Under the pieces are notes generated by a model. It worked only from the letters and a program-made list of their open reading frames with translations, had not been told where the DNA came from and ran no database searches. Below are positions 22,231-34,244 of a stretch of 64,000 nt of DNA, piece by piece. Origin of the DNA: Siphonodentalium dalli (Eukaryota; Mollusca; Scaphopoda; Gadilida; Siphonodentaliidae); contig CP136069.1 in the NCBI GenBank assembly GCA_032622095.1, forward strand, positions 83,596,958-83,660,957, given 5' to 3'. The position numbers and the translations under genes are program-made. Position 1 is the stretch's first letter; the number at the start of each line of letters is the position of its first letter.

Positions 22231-23178
22231 TTATAATCGGTAAAAATAATTGCTGTACGTTTTTTATAAAACTTGCATGGAACTGAGACCTGTTTACCTG
22301 ATTCACATTTTCCAATTCATTATTGTAACTGGTAACATGTATTAACCTCTTGGCTGCTATGACATCCTTAACTATTGCGGACGTAAAAGTGCATGTTGTG
22401 TGCTATATGGTCCGTAGGTACTAAGGACCTACTTCAGAACACTAGCAGTCAGCCATTATTCACAACTGGCACTCAGAGATCAGTGCATTGGAATAACTAT
22501 CTTGAAGTTTCAAACGGTGTATGAAGTTCCACAATTTTGAACGATAATAGCCTTTCAACTTAGTCAGTTTTATGATTCTTCTGATATTCCCATTACATTT
22601 TTCCACTGGAAAATAGCATTAATGTCAACAGCCCAGCACATAACGTCATTTAGCAGCGAAGATACGTGATGTAAACTGAAGAAAAAAATGTGTCAATAAA
22701 ACTTTTTTTACGAAATAAATCACATAGAATCAATTAATTATCTTTTTCTGGACATCTATTCAGGAAATAATGAAATGCCTCATTGGCGTGTGCTCCAGAA
22801 ATAAAAAAAATTAAATTAAAAGCCTCGCTCTCGCATGCTATTCAAAATAGTTTGGCCTAAGAAATGGGAAATTGACTTTGCGTGGCCTAAATATCATTAT
22901 TTTTTTCATATATAAGTTGAGTCTCAAACCATATTTTTACATTTCTTGAGAAGCAATCTTTTTGAAGTATGTGCCATTTTAATAGAACCTCATAAGTATA
23001 TTTTTTCATGCCACCATATTTTGAGTCTCAATTTGGTTTGAACAATACTTATTTCATCCCAGTTATATATGTATATTATGACAGAACATTATGAAAACAA
23101 CATGTATGCGTATTAAGATTTGAAGGGAGGAGGATTTGACCGATTTAGATGGCACTGAGGTGACCTATTTTTTTCACT
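22231..23178. other. Intergenic, nothing recognised
   Basis: AT-rich sequence downstream of ASPH with no long reading frame, repeat family or RNA gene that I can support. Confidence 0.4.
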
Positions 23179-23179
23179 T

Positions 23180-23627
23180 AAAGGCCCACTTAATTTTCGA
23201 ATCACCAGATCACGTTATATACAACATATTATATATTATATACCCATTTGAAAGAGGAAGTTCCAAAATATTGTATTATCAACTGATCTGGTCAAATAGA
23301 TTGGGAACATGTTGCTTTTGTCGATGTACCGATGTGTGTTTTGTGCTTAATATTGATCCAGACTGTACTGTAAAGTCTATTATTCTCAATGGAAGGGGAA
23401 TAACTCTATCTGTTAATTTGAATTCTGATGCATTCTGGGTTGACAACGGTGGAAGTTTTGGAATGAATCTGAGAATCTCTTATCACTTGGTGGACACTCC
23501 TAGGCCACAGCTGTTCCGTATTCTGGTTAAATATATATATTTTTGGCTCCTCTTCCAAATGGTATATTATAATATGGAATATGTTGTGTATAATGTTATC
23601 TGGCCATTCAAAAATTAATGGGCCTTT
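23180..23627 (+). mobile_element. Family D element
   Basis: AAGGCCCACTTAATTTTCGA ... TTCAAAAATTAATGGGCCTTT. Has the internal landmarks TGTGTTTTGTGCTTAATATT and TCAATGGAAGGGGAATAAC. A 160-codon reading frame crosses it by chance and has no family similarity. Confidence 0.9.
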
Positions 23628-23699
23628 CATAGAAATCTCAGTTCCTCCAGCTAGGAATTCATAAGATTTGATGACACTGAATTGTGTCAAAAAAATTTC

Positions 23700-23950
23700 C
23701 CCCCTTTTGTTAATGGGAGCTGCACTGGTGCAGCATTAAAGATCATGTGCCAGTGCATTCTCTTATATACACAATTCTCCCATAGGGAGCCTCGCATGTA
23801 CAGGCTTAAGAAAATCTACGGGCTTACATGGTCAAGGTAAATATTGTTAGGCCAATGTATTCTCTTATATATGCAAGGCACATATATATAAGAGAATGCA
23901 TTGGCACAGGGTTTTCAGAAAATTTAAGGAAGCTCCAGCCACGGAAGGGT
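23700..23950 (+). mobile_element. Family A element, degraded ends
   Basis: AATGGGAGCTGCACTGGTGC ... CTCCAGCCACGGAAGGG. Two hairpins with a partly deleted second loop. TTAA flanks mutated. Confidence 0.85.
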
Positions 23951-24122
23951 CAATAATATCTTTTCCCCGCAAAAATAAATGATTACTTGTACTAGATATG
24001 TATTCTAACTTTCTGGTAAATCCTTACGTTTGATGATTTAGCTTCAATTCTGGAAGATTTAGGTTTCTGGAAAATTTGCAATGATCATCAATGTTTAAAT
24101 TACCACCTCTGTGCCCCCTTAA

Positions 24123-24364
24123 CCCTTCCATGACTTGAGCTTCCTGAAATTTTGTGAAAACCCTGTGCCAATGCAAGTCTCCCATAGGGAGCCCCGCTTA
24201 TATAAGACAATGCATTGGCCTAACAATATTTATCTTGACCTTATAAGCCACTGCATTCTCTTGTATATGTGAGGCTCCCTATGGGGAAACTCGCAAAAAT
24301 AAGAGAATGCAATGTCACAGAATCTTTAATGCTCCACCAGCACAGCTGCCATCATGAAAGTGTT
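24123..24364 (-). mobile_element. Family A element, reverse orientation
   Basis: TTAA at 24119-24122, then CCCTTCCATGACTTGAGC, two hairpins and CAGCTGCCATCATGAAAG; the far TTAA is mutated. Confidence 0.85.
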
Positions 24365-24720
24365 GATGCTTAATTGGAGCCATCTCCTCAGATCTCAATC
24401 TGGCTTGACCATGACTGTGTTGGTACGAATGTGTTGTATGAGCATGTCACTATTCTTAATTTAGGTAATTCAGTATTGTGGTCATTAGAATCCTTATCAT
24501 ACTAATTTATTACATCTGTGAGTTAATACATAATTTTAAAAGAAATAAATAAGTTTTTTCCTGTTTCTTTACAGTTGGATGAGTAAGCTCGACATGAGGA
24601 TACACCGGCAATGTCTTTTCGTTGCAAAAGAACGAATGAGTTTTGCTTGTGTATCCCCTGAATTCACATGTGTTGGCATCGTAAACAGAAATTTCAGCAA
24701 GATATACACCCCATCTTTAA

Positions 24721-25995
24721 AGGTACTCAATCCGATCAGATGCTCCTAATTTACTATTTCTTTGGCTTTGGGGGTAAAAAATATTTTATTCGAGTTGAGG
24801 AACCCACCCATCAATGCTCAAGAGTGAATAGATATCGATTTTTGTTCCCCGAAAAAAACATTTCGGGGGACTATTAAAATAGCCGGTGTCCGTCCGTGCG
24901 TCCGTCCGTGCATCCGTCGAGCGTGCGTCCTTCCGTGTGTCCGTGTGTCCGGAAATGGTTTCCGGATGATAACTTTAGTTTCGGTTATTAGATCAAAAGC
25001 AAATTTCATAGGTGAGTTTATCAGACCAAAATAAAGCTCAAGTTCGAATATGGGTTTGCTCCGCCAATTTTTGCGAGAGTTATGGCCCTTTTTTTACTTA
25101 GAAAACCCCTGAAAGTTGGTTTCCGGATGATAACTTTAGTAGAGTTAATCGGATTCAAACCAAATTTGGTATATTACTTTCTCCCAGCAAAACACAGGTC
25201 AAGTTCGAACTTGGGTTCTGCCCGACCATTTTTTGCAGAGTTATGCCCCTTTTTCGACATAGAAAATTCACTTTTTCTTCTGTTTTTTGGTTTCCGGATG
25301 ATAACTTGATTTTGGATTGTTTATATTCAAAACACGTTTTTTTGTGGATTACTTATATCAGAATACAGCTCAAGTTCGAAGTTCGAGAGTTATGGCCCTT
25401 TTTTGTCCGCCGACCCGACATATAAAACCCCGAAAGTTGGTGTCCGGATGATAACTTTAGTAGAGTTAATCAGATTTAAACCAAATTTGGTATGTGTCTT
25501 TCTCCCAGCAAAACACAAGTCAAGTTCGAATTCGGGTTCCGCCCCCCAATTTTCACCAGAATTATGTCCCTTTTTTACTTAGAATTTTTGCCAATTTGAG
25601 GTTTCCGGGTGATAACTTTAGTAAATGTGTACTGAATGAAATTAAATTTGGTTTACTAGCACAAAAGACAGATCAAATTCGATTTCATGTTCCGCCATGC
25701 CAATTTTTATGCGCAAACAACGCTCCAAATGAAGCCACCGGTTCGGGGGACACTGTGGCTGAGCGGCCTTTTATTGAAATTATTATTACCACTTGATTTT
25801 AGAGTTATCAATCTTCATCCTCATCTTCGTCCGTTTGACCATGTGCTTCCAGGCCACAAACAATAGAAATAGAAAACTTAAAAATATAATCACTCTGAGC
25901 TTTGATGGGTGGGTTCATCGACTCGATTTAAATATTTTTTACCCCCGAAGCCAAAGAAATAGTAATTTAGCAGCGTCTGATCGGATTGAGTACCT
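24721..25995. mobile_element. Family F element with ~105-bp inverted ends (TTAAAGG type) and inner tandem repeats
   Basis: TTAA at 24717-24720 and 25996-25999. The left end AGGTACTCAATCCGATCAGA continues inverted-identical to the right end for about 105 bp (both include TACTATTTCTTTGGCTT and ACCCACCCATCAA). It encloses a composite interior starting TTCCCCGAAAAAAACATTTC and a tandem array. Fragments of the same end occur at 14760-14860 and 38453-38575. The AGG start with TTAA resembles Kolobok/T2 elements (inference). Confidence 0.8.
24950..25760 (+). repeat. Degenerate tandem array, five units of 150-171 bp
   Basis: The landmark TCCGGATGATAACTTTAG (or a close variant) occurs at 24961, 25122, 25293, 25443 and 25604. 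Each is followed by AACCAAATTTGGTAT-like, CAAGTTCGAA and GAGTTATGGCCC landmarks. A TCCG-rich simple stretch (24887-24950) precedes it. Reading frames here are by-products. Confidence 0.85.
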
Positions 25996-26001
25996 TTAAG
26001 A

Positions 26002-26390
26002 TTCAACAATATTCTCCATTTAAAAAGCTTGCAATCTGACATTATGTACTCAGGGGGAGACAGTTGTAACTGATAGCCACCTAGCAACTTCTCTTATATA
26101 TGCGAGTCTCCCATATGGGGACGGGATTCAAAGTGAGCTAACAGAAACTGATACATAGCTCCTTCACAATATTTTTTTGAGTTATTTATATATAAGTGAA
26201 GAACCATGAATTTTCACGATGTGAGTCATCGTGTCGCCATTTTCTAGCAAATTATGACAGGTTCTCGACCCTGTACCTGACCTTTTGAAATATTTTATGA
26301 GTGGGAGTATTAATTCATTAATGAGTGAGGGCATGGTTGGATAATAAGTACCTTGCTTGGTGTCTTTGTTTTGAGGAGTATAGTAATGTC
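26002..26390. other. Intergenic, small family A fragment only
   Basis: 26090-26118 carries CTTCTCTTATATATGCGAGT, a scrap of a family A hairpin. Otherwise featureless. Confidence 0.5.
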
Positions 26391-26592
26391 CTAAATAATC
26401 GACTCCTAAACCACAGCAGAATTATGGGTAATTTTTCAGGATTTAGTTGGAAATATGGCTTGTGCCATTCATCGGAAAGCTCTCAGTGAGAGCTTTCCCA
26501 TGAATGGCAACAAGCCATATTTCCAACTAAATCCTGAAAAATTTCCCATAATTTTGCTGTGGTCAAGGAGTCGATTATTTAGGGCATTACTG
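26391..26592. mobile_element. Family C palindromic element
   Basis: TA then TAGTAATGTCCTAAATAATC, both arms, ending GGGCATTACTG and TA. The centre is GAAAGCTCTCAGTGAGAGCT. Confidence 0.92.
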
Positions 26593-26799
26593 TATATCGA
26601 ATGGTTTCTTTAATAATAGAAATTTGTTTTGTATGGGAGTGTTTGTTATTTAATGTTGAGTGAAGGTATGCTCTGATAGGATTTTTTATTTCTTTATCTG
26701 CAATAAATGTTTGTTAACTTTTTACATCGCATGTATACACAAGATAATTCTCTATTATTTTGCATGTGGCCTCATAATGTATCTTGCTATTTGCATGTA

Positions 26800-28085
26800 C
26801 AGTAAAACCTCTCCAAATTGAACACCCTTCGGACTGACCTTTCTGTTCGGTTTAAAGAGGTGGTTTGTTTATAGAAAAAAGTGCCATCGCGAAACATTAA
26901 GTTACCATTATAAAAAGTTATCAAGACACAAATATATTGATGCAACTTAATAAATAACACAATACTTAAAATATTTATATAAAACTAACCATGCAAATGC
27001 GAAGATAAAAAAATTTTAAGACCAAATTTATGATGATTTTCTCGCATTTTAATTATGTCGCTGATAACGATTTGCCAATTCCATATTTTATGTTAAGCTC
27101 TTTCTAGGACGGCTTTTGAATAGCGTAGATTGTAGATCATTTTAGAAACAATAATCTCTTCTCACAATTTTTGTGTGCTAAGTTTTGTGTTCAATCATTC
27201 TGGATGAAAAGGTTTTAGTGACAAATCTACCACTAGGGATTTATAGAGAACTAATGTTTATGTTGACAGTGCCTGCAAATAGTGTGTCTTTCATTTGCAG
27301 AATGAGGTCCCCAGAGGGTGAATTTAGTGATTCCATCCCGCACAGTGGGCTAGTTTCACTAAATTCACCCTCTGGGGACCTCATCTTCTGGGAAGTATCT
27401 ATAGTCTCAAATGAAAGAATTTTCTTTCTTTTTCCCTTCTCAGAATTTCTCTTTCCCATAATTTGCAGAAGATAAATTGCATAATTGAGGTGACTAGTGG
27501 GTGAACATCACCCACTTCAACTGGGTAACTTCAGTTTGATCCTATGTCTCCCATAGCAGTTGAGTCCTTAGCAGAATGAGGTTCCCAGAGGGTAAGTTTG
27601 GTGATGCTAGCCCATCTTGCAGGATAGCGTTACTAAATTCACCCTCTTGGGACCTCATTCTGAAAATGACAGACACACTATTTGCTGGCTTGATGTTGAA
27701 AGTGCCTGTGAAAACTCATTCCAACTATAATGTATCAATTGATGTAATCTAACTAAATTCTCAATTGTTAACTTAAGGTGTGAAACAACAGTGATCAGGT
27801 ACACATTGTTATTGTCAGGCTAAAATAATTATTCTGACATAAGACAACTGATGAGGCCATATGTTAGACCATTGTATGACAACGCACTGATCAAGACGTG
27901 CATGCACACTCAGTTTCCAGAGATCAAAATGCATTCGTGTTATGTCGCTTACAGACTCAAAATTCCATTCGGTGCTCAGAATGGAGAGGTTTCGGATTAC
28001 AGAGGTAATTTTTAGTGAAAATGAACTTTGATGAATTCGGGACCGGACAGTTAGTTTTGTGTACCAGTTTGGAGAGGTGTAATTG
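26800..28085. mobile_element. Tigger/pogo-like element (non-autonomous) with nested family B copy
   Basis: CAGTAAAACCTCTCCAAATT at the left and the inverse of CAATTACACCTCTCCAAACT at the right, with TA at 26798-26799 and 28086-28087. CAGT-x-x-AACCTCTC ends and TA duplications are typical of Tigger/pogo DNA transposons. A family B element (27265-27696) is nested inside. No transposase frame is visible. Confidence 0.6.
27265..27696 (+). mobile_element. Family B element (hAT-like)
   Basis: Flanked by ATGTTGAC (27257-27264) and ATGTTGAA, one mismatch over 8 bp. Two hairpins around GAATGAGGTCCCCAGAGGG, separated by the full ~200-bp spacer. Ends AGTGCCTGCAAATAGTG and CACTATTTGCTGGCTTG. Confidence 0.88.
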
Positions 28086-28482
28086 TATTTCCCATTTCAC
28101 AAAGGTTTTGGCAGCTAAGTTCATAAATAGACATCAAAGTCATCCTTCATAAATGGAAAACATTGGGAATGATACAATTTTGATTTGAGATATTCTATTA
28201 ACCAATACTTCATAACCTATTTTACAACTCATATCTCAACATGTTGCACATGGTGCACATCATCCGCAATTTCTGCATCTGCTGCTGAATTAAAACAAAT
28301 GTAATATCATTGAGGTATTCACATGGCATGCATTGCGGGAATCGCTATGAAAGCGACAAATGCAGCAATAAGATTCTGCTGTGATTGGTAAAATATGATG
28401 CAATTTAGCTACAATAAACTTCATGTTTTAATGCCGAAATCATAGAAAACATGCCATTTGAGATGCACTCATCGCTTGCTTC

Positions 28483-28598
28483 CAAGCTTTGAAATAGTGT
28501 GCCTGTCATTTGCAGAATGAGGTTCCCAGAGGGTGAATTTAAATTCACCCTCTGGGAACCTCATTCTGCAAATGACAGGCACACTATTTCAAGGCTTG
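28483..28598. mobile_element. Minimal family B palindrome with perfect 8-bp duplication
   Basis: 116 bp, almost fully palindromic, flanked by CTTGCTTC at 28475-28482 and 28599-28606. It keeps only the two terminal arms (CAAGCTTTGAAATAGTGTG ... and the inverse), with no spacer and no loop. Confidence 0.95.
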
Positions 28599-28606
28599 CT
28601 TGCTTC

Positions 28607-29295
28607 ACCATCTGCATGGGTGTTAAATATCTTTTTTAGTTCAGGAGTGTATTCTATATTTTTTATCTGCCTACAGTCATATTAATATATTACTATTAGT
28701 TTCTCTGTCTATCCATGAACTTTTTGGCTTTCAGTTTTTGTTTAGAAATAATATAAACATGTTTACTTATAATTCTTCACCTATTATGTTTGATAATATA
28801 TGGCAGGCTAATGTGTGCAAAGCATTTTAGAAGCTTGTTCTACCATCAAAATGTCTTTTCTTAAATCTGGGTATACTTATCATGAAGACTGAGTATTATG
28901 GTTGAGTAGGTGCTTGTAGGAGAAATGTTTATATATTTATACCATTGCCATTGCTCTTATTGACATGAACATAAAGTAATTGTTGCCTCTATTAACAATT
29001 GTGTGAGAGTTGTGACAGGACATATCTTTTTTTTCTTCAAATTAACGACTGTGGAATAAACAGAACTTACATGCGTGACCATCATTCACTATCAAACGAA
29101 ATATATCACAGCTTGTATATGTCTGTGAATTTTTTTGTCCATTGATAGCGGTATATGCTTCACTTTCCTGACACAAGTAAGTTCTTGGTTCAACTTTCCA
29201 CACAAATGTATTAAACAAAACTATTTTAGAATGAACCAGTCTACAATTTTTTCATTTAGCTCATGTTGCATAAAAGTGGGCATGGTATGACATCA
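28607..29295. other. Intergenic, nothing recognised
   Basis: AT-rich, no supported gene or repeat family. Confidence 0.4.
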
Positions 29296-29303
29296 CATTG
29301 AAG

Positions 29304-29744
29304 CAAGCCTGCAAATAGCGTGTCTGTCATTTGCAGAATGAGGTCCCTAGAGGGTGAATTTAGTGATGCTATCCCGCACAGCGGGCTAGCATCACTAAAT
29401 TCACCCTCTGGGAACCTCATTCTGCTTGGGCCCTCAACTGCTATTGTAGACCTAGGATCAGATTGAATTTCCCCAGTTGAAGTTGGTGATGTTCACCCAT
29501 TGGGCACCTCGATTATGCATTTTATCTGCTGTAAATTAGGGGATATAGAAACTTCCCAGAAGGGAAGACTAAAAACAATGTTAACTTGATACTGTAGATA
29601 CTTCCCAGAAGATGAGGTCTAAGCAGAATGAGGTCTCCAGAGGGTGAATTTAGTGATGCTAGCCCGCTATGCGGGATAGCATCACTAAATTCACCCTCTG
29701 GGGGTCTCATTCTGCAAATGACAGGCACGCTATTTGCAGGCTTG
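29304..29744 (+). mobile_element. Full-length family B element with perfect 8-bp duplication
   Basis: CATTGAAG at 29296-29303 and 29745-29752. Ends CAAGCCTGCAAATAGCGTG and its inverse. Two ~100-bp hairpins (29334-29425 and 29618-29715) flank a ~190-bp spacer. Best-preserved long copy in the window. Confidence 0.95.
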
Positions 29745-29752
29745 CATTGAAG

Positions 29753-30219
29753 TGTGATGTAATTTTGTAATGTAACTTTTGCATTAAATTATCTGTACAA
29801 TGTGCTATGGCTGTGCTATTACTATATAGTAAGTTACAGTAGAAACAAGGTCTTTTTTTAAACCTTGCATTTATTTACTAGTGCAATTTTTCTCACAATT
29901 TGGTTTTAAAGGACCATTATAGTTTCAAAGTTTAATAGCCTGGTTTAGCTACATAAAACTGTAACTTGTAATTTGTGTTGCTATGGTATTGATAATGGAG
30001 ATTCACTTCATAGGAAAAGTCATCTGATTTTTAGGACACAAAGCCTACACATTTATTGATATCGTCCCAACATATGGTGAAACAATAGGGCAGTGAAGAC
30101 AAGCTGTCCATGCAGCGACCACCAACACGATTAATTGGCTTCAATCAAAAGAAAATATTTTTGCCCAAGTAAATCCTATTCTCCCACTGCCTGCATAGCT
30201 TTGGTCACTCATTTGCTTA
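29753..30219. other. Intergenic, nothing recognised
   Basis: No supported gene or repeat. Confidence 0.4.
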
Positions 30220-30223
30220 TTAA

Positions 30224-30479
30224 CTCTTCCATGACAGGAGCTGCGCTGGTGCAGCATTAAAGATCATGTGCCAGTACATTCTCTCATATATGCAAGTTTC
30301 CCCACAGGGAGCCTCACATATATAAGAGAATTCAATGGCATACAAGGTCAAAGTAAATATTGTTAGGTCAATGTATTCTCTTATATATAGGAGTCTCCCT
30401 ATGGGGGACTACTTTATACAAGAGAATGCATTGGCACATGGTTTTCGCAAAATTTCTGGAAGCTCCAGTCATGGATGGC
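30224..30479 (+). mobile_element. Family A element with intact TTAA flanks
   Basis: TTAA at 30220-30223 and 30480-30483. Ends CTCTTCCATGACAGGAGC and GCTCCAGTCATGGATGGC. Two hairpins with a spacer. Confidence 0.92.
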
Positions 30480-30744
30480 TTAATATATCAGAATTATTTC
30501 TCTTTGTTGCAAGTTCCATATGCTAACATCGAACACAAAACTTCTAGACAGACCATGCACATGTAGGCGAAATAGTCATGATAAGCAGGTGACTTTCATT
30601 GACAATGGCAACACACATTACAAGATACATATACTTGTGTGTATACCTGGTTAATATCAGAAAAATTCTCTTTGGATGTGGTATATCTGCCTGATGTACC
30701 AGTCATCAGTATCTTGCAGGAAAGATGTTTTGTGAATTATAATC

Positions 30745-30900
30745 AGGCCTAAAAAATGAGGTCACTAGAGGTTGAATTTAGTGATGCTCCCCCACACAGT
30801 GGGCTATCATCACTAAATTCACCCTCTGGGGACCTCATTCTGCTTAGGCCCCATTTTCTCTGGAAAGTATCTTTATTATCAAATTAACAAGTTTTTAGTT
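30745..30900 (+). mobile_element. Family B fragment
   Basis: One hairpin (AATGAGGTCACTAGAGG ... GGGACCTCATTCTGC) plus the start of the spacer. Confidence 0.8.
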
Positions 30901-31833
30901 AAAATAAATTTGATAAGTAAGCATGCTGTAATTTCAGATAAATTCTTATTCATACACCGGCGAGCAACTGCTGATTAACTGTTAACGGATTATGGGTTTC
31001 ATGATGATCTGATGATAATTTTAGAGCGGATTGTTGAATATAGATTTGAAACTTTCTGGCCAAATGAAATTTTCTTTGGCCATTTTCACAAAAAAAATGG
31101 CTATTGGCCAATTTGGCCACCGACAGAATGAGCCATGCATAACACACCTATACCATACTCATCAACACTTTGTCATCATAAATCTATTGTTTTGACATGC
31201 TTTCTCATTGGTTTCCACCTGAGTAGGCCTTCACCAGATAATAAAGGGTTGTTATATCAGAGATTATAAATATTCTCATCATTGTTAACATCAAATAATC
31301 TGATCGGGAATATAAATATTGTATTGCTATAATGCCAGGTTGTTTGAAGTTTTACCCCGAGCAGTGTGAAAAATATACTATCATCTCTAAACAGAAGAGC
31401 ATATTTTATCTTACCTATGTTAAGTATTAACGGTACCTAATTTCAAAAGAATATTTCTGGTTGGTAAACATTTTTGGAAAATTAAAAAAGATCTCATGAG
31501 AATTATGAAAAAGCCTACATGGATCCAAAGCTCAATTTGTTTGAACCAAATTTGAACATTCCAATCACAATGATCATGACAAGGTGAGAATTACTCAATG
31601 TGGGTACACCAGTACAAATTTCAATGAACTTGAGTAATAAGATATCAATTTTTAATTTGTGAACATGAATAATTTAGTGCCCAAAATGATGATAATACGG
31701 TAACCAATTAAGCCGTTTTAACTTGGGGAGATTACAGTTCATCATTCTATAAACATATTGAAAGATATCAGTTTTGCTGAAAATCTGTTTATCACTCATA
31801 TTGTTATAATAATTTGGTTACATTTGTAGACAA
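30901..31833. other. Intergenic, nothing recognised
   Basis: AT-rich; only short chance reading frames. Confidence 0.4.
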
Positions 31834-32044
31834 CAGTAATGCCTGAAGTATATTACCCTTTAACCACAGCAGAATTATGGGAAAATTTTCAGGATTTTGT
31901 CGCAAATATGGCTTGTTGCCATTCATCGGAAAGCTCTCACCGAGAATTCCGATGAATGGCATCAAGTCATATTTCCGGCTAAATCCTGAAAAATTTCCCA
32001 TAATTCTTATGCGGTTTAGGGGTTGATTATTTAGGACATTACCT
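31834..32044. mobile_element. Family C element
   Basis: CAGTAATGCCTGAAGTATAT, both arms around AAAGCTCTCACCGAGAATTC, ending GGACATTACCTG; more diverged than other copies. Confidence 0.85.
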
Positions 32045-32456
32045 GACATTACTGCATATTGTTTATACATTTTAGAAATTGCCAATGGATGATAATGCAA
32101 TTCAATGTAACTTTGCTAATTGTCGGTTAAGAAATTGGGAAATTCATGAGCTAAATATGGTGCTTGTTCTTGAGCATTGTATATCTTTAACATCTTAAAA
32201 CAATTATTGTCCTGATTGTGATATAACATTTAGCTAAGGTATTGTACAATTACTTATAGTAATATACAAATGGAGCTTGGCATGGGATATAGAAATATGT
32301 TTGGTCCGACGGTGAATCTAGATGTCCATCCATTCCGTCCTTACCAACTTAAGCCAGATTTCAATGATCTTTGGTATGCTCATGAACCAGCATGGGTGGG
32401 GAGGATATATATCCACATGGAAAAGATTTCGTCCATGTATTGTTTGCAGAGTTATA

Positions 32457-32650
32457 CAGTAATGCCCTATGTAATCGACTCCATAACCACAGAAGAATTA
32501 TGGGTAACTTTTCAGGATTTAGTCGGAAATATGGCTTGTTGCCATTCATCGGAAAGCTCTCAGTGAGAGCTTTCCAATGAATGGCAACAAGCCATATTTC
32601 CGACTAAATCCTGAAAAGTTACCCATAATTCTGCTGTAGCTCTTACAGTG
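32457..32650. mobile_element. Family C element, right end truncated
   Basis: TA, CAGTAATGCCCTATGTAATC, near-perfect arms through CCATAATTCTGCTGTAG, then the terminal ~35 bp are lost. Confidence 0.88.
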
Positions 32651-32937
32651 AAAAATCCCTCCGTGCCAACTTCTGATCTCTGTTATCATAACACATTTGA
32701 ATAAGGTAGCACGGAGCATAATATCCACATACAACAGGTTTAGTCAATTTATTTCTCTTGAAGTTATGGCCCTTAACAAAATTGATAAACCTCAGCAAAA
32801 AGCCACCATTGTGACAAATGTGGTGCTGCCAGGTAAACTGGTGGGTTCAGTTTTTCATTTATGGGAATTTTATCTATTATTCTGGACACTGAAAACCAAA
32901 TGCCTCAATACATTCTCACAGTGATAAAGTATTTCTG

Positions 32938-33250
32938 TAACCCTTTCTATACTAAATATTTGTTGAGTATTTCCCTTAGGAAATGTTCAGAAAATAAGTT
33001 CAACAAATGACCATAGGTCCTCGTTTGTTGAACTTATTATCTGAACATTTCCCACCTAAGAAAATGAATCATTCTGCTCTTGTATTATCTGTTTTTTTCT
33101 GACTGGCATCTGCTTTTATTACCTGAAGACCCCTCCAAATGAATAATAGACTGTTCCAATAGGTTCCAATGTATACTTTTATGACTGAATGGGAGAATCC
33201 ATTTAGTAAAGAAAGATCCCAGCGTTTGTTTATCTTCAGAACTGAATAAC
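32938..33250 (+). mobile_element. Family G element (TTAA/CCCTTTC type)
   Basis: AACCCTTTCTATACTAAATA ... GAGAATCCATTTAGTAAAGA. Shares AAATGTTCAGA-AATAAGTTCAACAAA with the 54366 copy, and an inverted partner at 33015-33060. Confidence 0.65.
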
Positions 33251-33504
33251 TTATGAGACCGATGAGTATAATGGAGACTTATGGTTTATATGTCTCAACT
33301 ATGCATTGAACACAATGCTTTAGCATTACATTTGTTTAATATGGGTGTCTGTTGATGATTATTCATTCTATCATTTGCTATTGTATTTACATCAAGTGCA
33401 ATAATGTGAAGTGCTCCAATAGTTGTGTTGTGTATATAAGGTCAATTTATCTTATAACTTGGACTCTAGACCCAAACTCACTGTTACTGTTTTATATAAT
33501 GGAT

Positions 33505-33946
33505 TAAAGGCCAACTTATTTTTCGAATCCCCAGATCACATTATATACAACATATTCCATTTTAATACCATTTGAAAGGGGAAGCTCCAAAATATTGTAT
33601 TAGCAACTTATCCGGTTGAATAAACTGAAATTGTTGTTTTTGTCAAGGTACCGACGTGTGTTCTGTGCTTAATTTTGATCTGGTTTGTACTGCCAGTCTA
33701 TTATTCTCAATGGAAGGGGAATAACTCTATCTCTTAGTTGTGGATTATGATGCATTCTGGGTAAATAACAGGGGAAGTCTTGGTGTGTATCTGAGAATCA
33801 CTATCACTTGGTGGACACTCCTAGGCCACAGCTTTTCCGTAGTCTGGTAGAATATATATATTTTTGGTTCCTGTTTCAAATGGTATATAATATGGAACAT
33901 GTTGTATATAATATGATCTTGGCATTCAAAAATTAAGTGGTCCTTT
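33505..33946 (+). mobile_element. Family D element
   Basis: TTAAAGGCCAACTTATTTTT ... TTCAAAAATTAAGTGGTCCTTT, internally colinear with the 23180 copy. Confidence 0.9.
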
Positions 33947-34080
33947 GAATATGCTCCATCTCTTCCTAGCGCCACAATGACATTTCTATGAAACTCCAAT
34001 CAAACATAAGAAAAACAACTGGTATTACAAATATTTCACATAAAAGTATTTTAAAAGATAGATTTTCAATCCGAAATGTA

Positions 34081-34244
34081 CAGTAATATTCTAAATAATT
34101 GACTCCTTAACCACAGCAGAATTATGGGTAACACTCAGTGAGAGCTTTCCGATGAATGGCAACAAGCCATATTTCCGACTAAATCCTGAAAAATTACCCA
34201 TAATTCTGCTGTGGTTAAGGAGTAGATTATTTAGAGCATTACTG
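34081..34244. mobile_element. Family C element with internal deletion
   Basis: TA flanks. CAGTAATATTCTAAATAATT ... GAGCATTACTG. The left arm is shortened (direct join to ACTCAGTGAGAGCT). Confidence 0.88.

Noticed and set aside
23136-23618. 160-codon reading frame as a gene
   Set aside because: Lies across a family D transposon copy; other copies at 505, 20602 and 33505 do not keep the frame.
25494-25796. 100-codon reading frame near 25.5 kb as a gene
   Set aside because: Sits in the ~160-bp degenerate tandem array of family F; a by-product of repeated sequence.
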